From positions 68,758,001-68,822,000 of the forward strand of contig CM060733.1 of the NCBI GenBank assembly GCA_030704615.1: DNA of 64,000 nt. The letters run 5' to 3'. Under the pieces are notes generated by a model. It worked only from the letters and a program-made list of their open reading frames with translations. It searched no databases and was not told where the DNA came from. Numbering within the stretch: position 1 is the stretch's first letter; every line of letters starts with the position of its first letter. The translations under genes were made by a program, and so were the position numbers. This document shows, in pieces, positions 56,619 through 64,000 of the stretch. This DNA comes from Takakia lepidozioides (lineage: Eukaryota > Streptophyta > Takakiopsida > Takakiales > Takakiaceae).

Positions 56619-57745
56619 GTCTTCCGATATAATTCTGGCCAAGGCCATCTTATGGGCGGCTTGGAGCTGTATCTGTTTGGGTTTGGCACCCGGTCTCAAC
56701 TTAACCTCCTCCTGAATGAGCTGCTCTGCCTCGTGGGCAGCCTCCCGCGAGTTCCCCCTCGCCATTTGTGACAATGGGAACCAACGTGTATGCAAGCTCG
56801 GGTGAGGTCAGGGAAACGGTGCAACACATAGAACTGCTTGGCATTACAAACAGACATGCAGTGTGGTGGTTCTTTGCAATGCGCACACTTAAATGTGGAG
56901 TTCGGAACCTTCTCCTGAGCACGAAATGGTTGATGAGCTGTGCTTGTCCAATCGGTCTCGTTCCTGTGACCTCTGGATTTAAAATGGAAGCAAGTTGGGG
57001 AGAAACACCGCAACGCGCCCGCACAAACAACGTAGCGCACCCGCACACCATCGAGCATCTTCATGCTGGTGGTTTTGGTGACGCACCAAGGATGACCATC
57101 ATGTTTTCTATCCATATCTGTCAACATTCCGAACGCCCTCGAGTAGTCCGTCCGAGGAGGGAACTCAAAGAAGATATTACCGTTGACGTCTACGGGAAGG
57201 CATGTAACCAATTTAATTGTGAACTTGCTGTAGTCCAGCCCGGCCAGCTCCGAGCGGTGTCCCTCCATGTGAAGCCCTCGCAGAATTTCAAGAATAGATC
57301 GAACTGCGGTGCTCGTGCTGGGAATATGACTCCCTCGTCTACTGACGTCCATTGAGGACTTGCCTGATCTCCAGGACGACCTCGGAACTGCCATGACCTC
57401 GTCTGAGTCGGACAGGTTGTGAACAACCCGGTTCTCGCTCGTCTGAGTCGGACAGGTTGTGAACAACCCGGTTCTCGCTCGTCTTCATGGATGGGTTTGG
57501 CTCTGGATTTACTTCGTTGCGAACTTCTCTCTTTGAGGTAGCCACTCTCTGATTCGCGGATTGTTTCGTGGAAGGCGCCAGGATAGAAGGTGCATTTGGC
57601 GGGCAAATGAAGTCCCCAACAGCCTTGTATATGACGTTGTCCGATGGTGGAACTCGCCATTCCCTGCCATCGCCGAAATCATCGTGGAGCACAACAATAC
57701 TCTCGACAACAATCCAACAAGCCAACTATCTCAAAAATCCACAGT
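56619..57745 (-). pseudogene. X3: MULE-like transposase gene, copy 3, N-terminal part only
   Basis: It is homologous to X1 and X2: ESIVVLHDDFGDGREWRVPP, LDYSKFTIKLVTCLPVDVNG, RYVVCAGALRCFSPTCFHFK, KCAHCKEPPHC and ACIHVGSHCHK. A 40-bp tandem duplication (57400-57479) and a slip near 56765 break the frame; the continuation REAAHEAEQLIQEEVKLRPG runs into the gap. It points away from array 3 and PM3, the same divergent layout as X1 and PM1. Confidence 0.62.
57400..57479. repeat. 40-bp perfect tandem duplication in X3
   Basis: A 40-base unit starting CGTCTGAGTCGGACAGG occupies 57400-57439 and again 57440-57479 without differences. As 40 is not divisible by three, it shifts the reading frame. Confidence 0.95.
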
Positions 57746-57879
57746 CAGAGTGTTAATGAACCTTGTCTCAGGAATGTGGCCCCTGGTCTTTGCGCAATAA
57801 CTGCCAACGGTATGCAGTTAGAAAGTGGGGGGCCGTCCGGATGATGTCGGCTGAAGGGGAGAAGCCGGCACCGTGCCGT

Positions 57880-59400
57880 CACATTACTACCCCCAGATGA
57901 AAATTCGGCACCGAATATCCAGCAGGGGCTGCACGTATGAAGTCGCCTCGGGCAGAGAGGCCGGAACGTGTCCGACAGAGAACAACCCCCGGATGGAAAT
58001 TCAGCGCCGAATTTCCATTCGGATCCCCCCAAAGGAAGTCGTGTCGGGGGGTCAGGCCGAAAACTGGCCGACATAAAAACCTCCCCGGATGGAAAAATGG
58101 CGCGGAATTTCCATCCGAGGCCGTTTGGATGCAGTCGGCTCGGGGGAAAGGCCGCCACCTGGCCCTCACGTTACAACCCCCGGACGGAAATTCGGCACCG
58201 AATATCCAACAGTGGAAGCCCGGATGAAGTCGCCTCGGGCGTAGAGGCCGGCGCGTGTTCGACAGAGAGCATCCCCCGGATGGAGATTCGGCACCGAATT
58301 TCCATCCGGGCCCCCCCAAACGAAGTCATGCCGGGGGGGCAGGCCGAAAACTGGCCGACATAAAAACCTCTCTAGATGGGAAAACGGCGCCGAATTTCCA
58401 TCCGGGGCCATTCCGATGCAGTCGGGGAGGGGGGAGAGGCCGGCACCTGGCCGTCACATTTCAACCCCCGGACGGAAATTCGGCACCGAATATCCAACAG
58501 GTGACGCCCGAACGAAGTCGCCTCGGGCGTAGAGGCCGGCACCGGTCCGACAGAGACCATCCCCCGGATGGAAATTCGCCGCCGAATTTCCATCCGGGCC
58601 CCCTCAAAGGAAGTCCGGTCGGGTGATGAGGCCCAAAACTGGACGATATAAAAACCGAACAGGATGGAAAAACGGCGCCGAATTTCCGTCCGAGGCCGTT
58701 CGGATTTCCCTCTAGCAGTCAAGGATTCCATGAAAAACGTGTCTAAAAGTGGACTTCAGCCACAAAACTAACAGTTTACTTTGTTTTTCTCCAAGAAACC
58801 AAGCGGCCACGCTCAGAATTACCTGCAGGAAGGTAATTCGGCGCTTCGACTTACCTGGCGAATGGAAATTCGGCGCCGAATTTCCATCCGCCAGCGATCC
58901 GAGTTACCTGCTGGATGGAAATTCGGCGCCGAATTTCCATCCATCCGCTCTCCGACGAACCTGGCGGATGGAAATCCGGCGCCGGATTTCCATCCATCCG
59001 GCTCCGAATTACCTGCGTGGCGGAAATTTCGCGCGCCGCCCTACCTGACAGGATGGAAATCCGGCGCCGGATTTCCATCCATCCGGCTCCGAATTACCTG
59101 CGTGGCGGAAATTTTGCGCACCGCCCTACCTGGCAGTTAGGAAATCCGGCGCCGGATTTCCATCCATCCGGCTCCGAATTACCTGCGTGGCGGAAATTTC
59201 GCGTGCCGCCCTACCTGACAGGATGGAAATCCGGCGCCGGATTTCCATCCATCCGGCTCCGAATTACCTGCGTGGCGGAAATTTCGCGCGACGCCCTACC
59301 TGGCAGGATGGAAATTCGGCGCTGAATTTCCATCCTGCTGCTCTCCGAATTACCTGCATGACAGAAATTTTGCGCGCCGCCGTACCTGGCGGATGGGCAT
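57880..59400. repeat. Palindromic tandem array 3 (two subfamilies, higher-order structure)
   Basis: The left part (57880-58700) has about 95-bp monomers with GGAAATTCGGCACCGAAT-type cores and three spacer types in fixed order; the CATAAAAACCTC spacer recurs near 58072 and 58359, and a related AAAAACC near 58648, a period of about 287 bp. The right part (58860-59400) starts with 53-bp units (58865, 58918, 58971) and changes to exact 85-bp units (58971, 59056, 59141, 59226, 59311) by gain of a 32-bp segment with GCGGAAATTTCGCGC. The array lies between X3 (minus) and PM3 (plus). Confidence 0.93.
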
Positions 59401-59551
59401 TAAATATCCACCGCCGTCCGTTTTTATTTGGGCTGGCGACACATGGCTTCCTCGATACGTACCCTAAATCTGATGCTAATCTTGGATTAACTTCTATTCG
59501 AGGCATGTACCCCAAAAAAACTGAGATCTTTTTCCATTTTGGCTGGGACTT

Positions 59552-62115
59552 ATGCCGCCTGAAGGGCGTGGCTCTCCTGAGAGAGACCTCACATTCAGAC
59601 CGCGGCGGAAGTTGAAAGCTTTGTACTACGGACGACGGCCAATCTCTCGCATGGCCAAACTTAAGCTCCAGCAGGAGATTCCAGCGTCTTGCTCACAACC
59701 CACGCCAACTGAAGCCGAGTACTCTCAGGCAAGCCACTTCTGCTTTCGCTTTGTTCGCTTTCGCTTTTGCTTTCGCTTTGTTTTTGCATCTTCATCCTGG
59801 CATCGCTGGAAGCATGTCATTCTTAGGCATTGGTTGGATTTGTTTTCATTGTTGTTCCATGGCACCCCATACTTCCTAAACTTGTTTTGTTTTCATTGTT
59901 GTTCCACGATTGTTGCTATGGTGGTTGCGCTGCTCGTTGCGATGCTGGTTTTGGCACCGATATTGGTTCTGACGATTTTGGGAATGACAGAGTGACGATG
60001 AGCCCGGCACGCTGGTGGTATCATCGACCGCTCCAACTCATCGCATTTTTGAATCGCCCAACTTGGGGCGAGAGGGCAAACTTCAACCTTTTGTTGGGGA
60101 CGGGGAGGACCTGCAGCGAGGGTACGACAGAATAGGCATTGGGGAGGTTGGTGCAGGCAGCATGGCAGGTGAAGGGCGTGAGGACGTGAGGACAGCAGAT
60201 CCGGCAATGGAGGTTGTGATGCACATGCAGTAGGGCCCGCCCACGCAAAGAAGAAGAAGAAAGCTAAGCACATGCAATCCCCGGCGAGAGAGCCGTCACG
60301 GGCTGCGGAGGGGGGAGTAAGCAGTGCGCGCGAGGGTGTTCCTTCTCCTCAATCAAAGGTGGTCGTCCTGGAGGGCTCCCCTGCTGCTAGCCCTAGTAAG
60401 AAACATAAAGCCCGTGAGAGGGCAAAAGAGAGGGCAAAAGAACAGGCGAGACAGAAAGCTAGCCAGGAGGAAAGAGAAAAGGCCACCGAAGAGGCCAGGG
60501 GTGCCCAAATGACAGATGCCAATGTAAGCGAGGGACGCACAGAGACGGTGGATCCCTCCAAGACACCACAAGAGGCAGTAACACACCGGTTACACCATCG
60601 CGGACAAGAGCAGCCCCCGCAATTACCCATACGGTGGAGAGTGGAGGAGAGGAAAGAACACCACAGAGAGCACGGATTGTGCAAGTTCGAGGTGAAGCCG
60701 GGGAGATGGCAGTAGTAGAGACAGGGAGAGTGCTCAAGGTGGTTTCGCCGGTGGTTCACCATGTTGAGGAGGACGACACCGAGCTTTCTGACCATGATGA
60801 CATCCTCCTGGACATCCCCAGGCCCCAAACCCGCAGCATACAAGCTGGATTTGGCGGTCCTGGTGGGCTGCCGGAGGACCCTCTGCAGCAGACGTCATGT
60901 CCGAGGCGGATATGAAGTTGGCCGCTGCCAAGATGTTGGAGACCAACCCACAGCAACATTGGCAGGGTGCTGGGGGGCATGGTTGTACCGGCCAAGCTTC
61001 GAATTCCCCTTTGCCACTTGGTGTCTTTGCAGGTGGTGAGACCTGCCCTCCCAGGCGATATCGACAAGCTGAAATTCTCTTTCCGGGATGGATATCGAAT
61101 GGGGTCTGCCGCGTTTTACGTTTCCATTGAGAACGACCACGGAGCTTCCCGTGCCCACACTTCCGATGAGGTGGACAAATGGGGTCCCCATTGGCAAAGG
61201 CGAAATGAGGAGTTCGAGAGATCAATTGTTACTGATCCTCTTTTCCAGCACTTGTCCGGAAAGATGTTTTACGTGTGGGACGGCAATCATCGCCTCCTGG
61301 CATGGATGGAGCACATAGTCGAAGCCCACCCCAACGACCTCGATTGGCATTTCGCGTGGAGTGTGTTGTGCTGAAGGTTGCGGGGCCCAAAGATCGCAGT
61401 CTTCTCAAAGCTGCAATGGTGGACATCAACTCGTAAGTTACAACGCCTCTTGCTTTTGGACCCATCCGATTGTAAGTCAGTTCATTGCGAATCCTCATAT
61501 TTGTTGTAAATTCCCATTTCAGAATTGTTTGATGGAAATGTGGCATTGCAGGGTGACTGAGAATGCCTTCGTTGCCACCAACTTGTCCCATATGCTCTTC
61601 CGAGTGAAGGATGTCGGGAAGCAGGGGGTGCAAGAGTTTGCCAATTCGCTCAGTGCCGACCTCCTGCGCAAGTCGGAGGCAAAGGCAGACAGAACCTGGT
61701 ATAGGCTAAGCATGGACACCATGGTGGACTACATATTTCGGGTAAAGCTCCTGACTGTTTTGTTGAGCTAATCTGTCTCTCCTCCCCCAATAGAAGAAAA
61801 AGTGTTGAGCAGGATCTCTAATCTTATGTGCGCATTCTTGACAAACCAAAATTCAGCAGGATTTGGCACATGCGCGGAGGTTCTACATGGAGTCAGAGGA
61901 GAAGAATCTAACCCTCCCGGCACTCGAATCGTATCTCAAAACTGCGGAGGTGAGGGCCCGCATAAAGTACAAGTCGCGGATGGTAAAGTACGTGGCCATA
62001 GCTGATCCCGCCCTTGGTGCCGACTTTCTGGTGGAGGTGGGGAAGCACTACTCCCGCGATGACATTGGAGAAGCTCCATCGTCTAGCCACATCCTGTGTG
62101 GATGGTGCAGAAAAG
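59552..62115 (+). pseudogene. PM3: ParB-methyltransferase family gene, 5' half only
   Basis: Exon 1 (ATG 59552) reads GRGSPERDLTFRPRRKLKAL then YYGRRP and LKLQQEIPAS. A long Lys/Glu-rich linker follows (KARERAKERAKEQARQKASQ), then the ParB-like domain VVRPALPGDIDKLKFSFRDG, GSAAFYVSIEN, FYVWDGNHRLLAWMEH (about 61279-61302) and, after a slip near 61355, VECVVLKVAGPKDRSLLKAA. The splice junctions 61433, 61551/61552, 61741/61742, 61856/61857 and 62115/62116 match PM1, and exon 3 (61552-61741) has the same 190 nt. Exon 4 reads LAHARRFYMESEE, YKSRMVKYVAIADPALG. The gene breaks at the donor after 62115, where a minus-strand retroelement starts. Slips are visible near 60600, 60900, 61020, 61355 and 62060. 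Confidence 0.6.
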
Positions 62116-62126
62116 GTGATACATTC

Positions 62127-63209
62127 TTAACCAAATTGTGGTGGCAACAACTCGTTTTTGTGGTGTTTGGCGCTTACGAATATGCTGGGTGGTTGGACGA
62201 AATCCTTACCCATAAGCCGGTGATAAGCTTGGGTTCGGATGTGCTTCACACAAAGAAAACATACGTTGTTGTTAGCCTTATCAAGACGAGACATGTACAA
62301 GTGTTTAAGAAGCCAATCCAGTTCCTCCCGAGCTTCTTTTTTGACAAGTGGGTTACCCTCATGATGAGAGTAATTGCACCGTGTCAAACTGGCTTTTTTC
62401 TTCAGCCTGTCCCAACATGTAACCTTCAACCATTGACAACATTCTACTATCCAGGGTTCTGAATTGTTCACATGAAGAATGTCACATGTTTTAGAGAAGG
62501 CAGAAGCTATCTCTATAACAACATCCTTTATTAAGGTTTTTTTCAGTGGAATGTGGTTCATACCTAGGCTGAAGAGTTCTCTCAGCTTGGGATGTCTTAT
62601 AATGTTCAGATCCATAGTTCTGACATGTTGTATGGGGGCAGAATCAGTCATTTAAATCTCAGCCAAAGTATCCACATCACAAAAAGCCTTGAACCTCTTG
62701 GCTGTATTGCAGAGGCAAGGGGGAGATTCAATCAGATCAGGTAGGAAGTTAAAGTCACGAAAAATAGATGCAGGCAGATAGTACTCTGTACTACTCTGCT
62801 TATGGTATGTCCATCCAAACATCACTTCCTCAATTAACATAGCCAGGTCAGTCTGTCCGAAATTCAAGAATGCTTCTTTTATCATACCCTTAGGACTTAT
62901 CCATTCCATAGCCCGGTTAGGGTACACCATGTGTACAAAACCAATTGGGGCTGGTTTTGATGCATGGGTGATGAAGTTCCGGCCATGGGCATGTATCTCA
63001 ATTCTTCTGATTCCATCTTCTTGAAAAAACATTTCATCTGCCCAACCAAAGTAGAGTTGCATACCATGAGAGAGGCGGTTACAGGTCCATCCACGAGTTG
63101 AAGTCTCTCTTGTGGATTGGGGAGAACTCCCCGTTGCCTTGCCTATTTCGAAAAGGCTCTTGGCTGGCGATATTGATAGTAGTGCTGGAACTGGAACCTG
63201 AACCTCCAA
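62127..63209 (-). pseudogene. Penelope-like reverse transcriptase fragment, split by an in-frame TAA
   Basis: The frame from 63209 (SRGWTCNRL-type start, GFVHMVYPNRAMEW, FRDFNFLPDLIESPP, CLCNTAKRFKAFCDVD) meets TAA at 62654-62652 and continues in the same frame (QHVRTMDLNIIRHPKLREL, FSLGMNHIPL, SRLDKANNNVCFLC). The layout 'Cys-rich lead, HVxTxDL, LRxLxxxGxxHIPL, then a DKxxNxVCF box' resembles the N-terminal region and RT1/RT2 start of Penelope-like elements. This is a weak assignment from memory of the family. The 3' part with the catalytic RT box and endonuclease is missing. It interrupts PM3. Confidence 0.4.
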
Positions 63210-63231
63210 AAGGAGTTCTGGTCATTGTCTT

Positions 63232-63380
63232 CGGGGGCTGCTATTTCATGAGCCATGAGCCATGAGCCATGAGCAGAGTCGTAAGTGTCGAAAAAAACAT
63301 GAGCAGGACTATTTTCCGGAAATGAGTGTCCGCGGGAATAGGGTTTAGGGTGTCACGGTCATAGGGGGAGAAGGACCTCC
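63232..63380. repeat. Terminus-like repeat, copy 2
   Basis: GGGGGCTGCTATTTCATGAG followed by tandem CATGAGC words, an A-run and CGCGGGAATAGGGTTTAGG repeats the layout seen at 34,529. It lies between the Penelope-like fragment and ORF A copy 3. Confidence 0.6.
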
Positions 63381-63686
63381 CGATGAAGGAGGTTCGGCGA
63401 TGTTTTTTAGAATTACATATTGAAATGCAATGTTTCGCGAATGGTAGGGTGGTACTGATCTGTACAATGGGGGCCCATTTCAGCCTACCAGCCACTTGCA
63501 ATATCCACCCACACTCCCAATCCCAAACGAAATGAGAAATGACGCATTTTTGGAACGATGGATACAGAATAGAACAAAAAGAGGGCACAATGGGGTTTTT
63601 ATTGATCCACATGAATTGCATTTGAAGCACGTCTACTGTGCTGATTGTGCAAACAAATCTTTAGCCCTGTGCCTTCTGAATACAAG

Positions 63687-64000
63687 TCACGTTGTCAATG
63701 GGACTTCGACTGCTCTGAGAACTAGCTCATGAGTCTTCGGGCTCCTCCAGGTAAACTGGATTGCAGCCGTTGTACCGCCCCTGTTGATGTTCACCACAAT
63801 GTCCTGCCCTTCAATCATACCACCATCGAATATGGAAAGCTTCACGTTTTCGCCGTCCACACCAATGCGAATGTCCCCATACAATGGAGAAGATGAGCGC
63901 ACTCCTTCAGGAGTATAAGTCTCTCCGATGGAGTCCACCCACGTCCACTGGCAGCAGTTCCACCGCAACAGCATAGCAGTGCGCATTCTTCTGCATGGGT
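63687..64000 (-). CDS. ORF A, copy 3 (5' part beyond the window)
   Basis: The frame from the right edge reads CCQWTWVDSIGETYTPEG, LYGDIRIGVDGENVKLSI, FDGGMIEGQDIVVNI and ends HELVLRAVEVPLTT, matching the C-terminus of copy 1 (HELVERPIEVLASW). The stop is at 63687 and an AATAAA follows on the minus strand at 63603-63598. Confidence 0.65.
   Translation of the reverse strand, partial: PCRRMRTAMLLRWNCCQWTWVDSIGETYTPEGVRSSSPLYGDIRIGVDGENVKLSIFDGGMIEGQDIVVNINRGGTTAAIQFTWRSPKTHELVLRAVEVPLTT

Overview
The window looks like nuclear DNA of a streptophyte. It has a plant-type C2/HKD phospholipase D gene split by GT-AG introns, Ty3/gypsy, LINE and Penelope-like retroelements, a MULE-like DNA transposase, two 500-base assembly gaps and very repetitive, mostly non-genic DNA. 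A charophyte alga such as Chara is my best guess from this style of genome; that is inference, since no species marker is visible.

Layout. 1-11.1 kb: a minus-strand MULE-like transposase gene (X1), a palindromic tandem array (3.9-5.7 kb), then a plus-strand multi-exon gene (PM1) that joins a ParB/sulfiredoxin-like domain to a beta-class DNA-methyltransferase-like domain. 11.2-14.4 kb: gap and a decayed Ty3/gypsy element. 15.9-29.2 kb: an 11-exon phospholipase D gene on the minus strand that I could splice into 1027 codons. Its 6.1-kb intron 7 holds a rearranged LINE complex. 29.3-34.5 kb: intergenic DNA with a tRNA-like SINE fragment, a RING-like gene fragment and a fold-back element. 34.5-42.8 kb: second composite unit, PM2 (minus) - array - ORF A - X2 (plus). 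42.8-48.4 kb: a second Ty3/gypsy element fused into the tail of X2. 48.4-54 kb: mostly unassignable, with one gag fragment. 54-62.1 kb: third composite unit, ORF A (minus), gap, X3 (minus), array, PM3 (plus). 62.1-64 kb: Penelope-like RT fragment on the minus strand, a shared terminus-like repeat and a third ORF A.

The most striking pattern is that the same unit occurs three times: a palindromic array lies between a divergently transcribed transposase-side gene (X, or ORF A plus X) and the ParB-methyltransferase gene. The array core (AAATGCGGYRCCGCATTT and variants, centre GGYRCC) also occurs inside three introns of PM1 and fills an intron of PM2. I propose that X, ORF A, PM and the arrays form one large, undescribed mobile element family. 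The copies carry frameshifts and stops but keep their splice junctions, and the PM2 C-terminal exons are fully open.

All domain names rest on motifs read by eye. No database search was possible.
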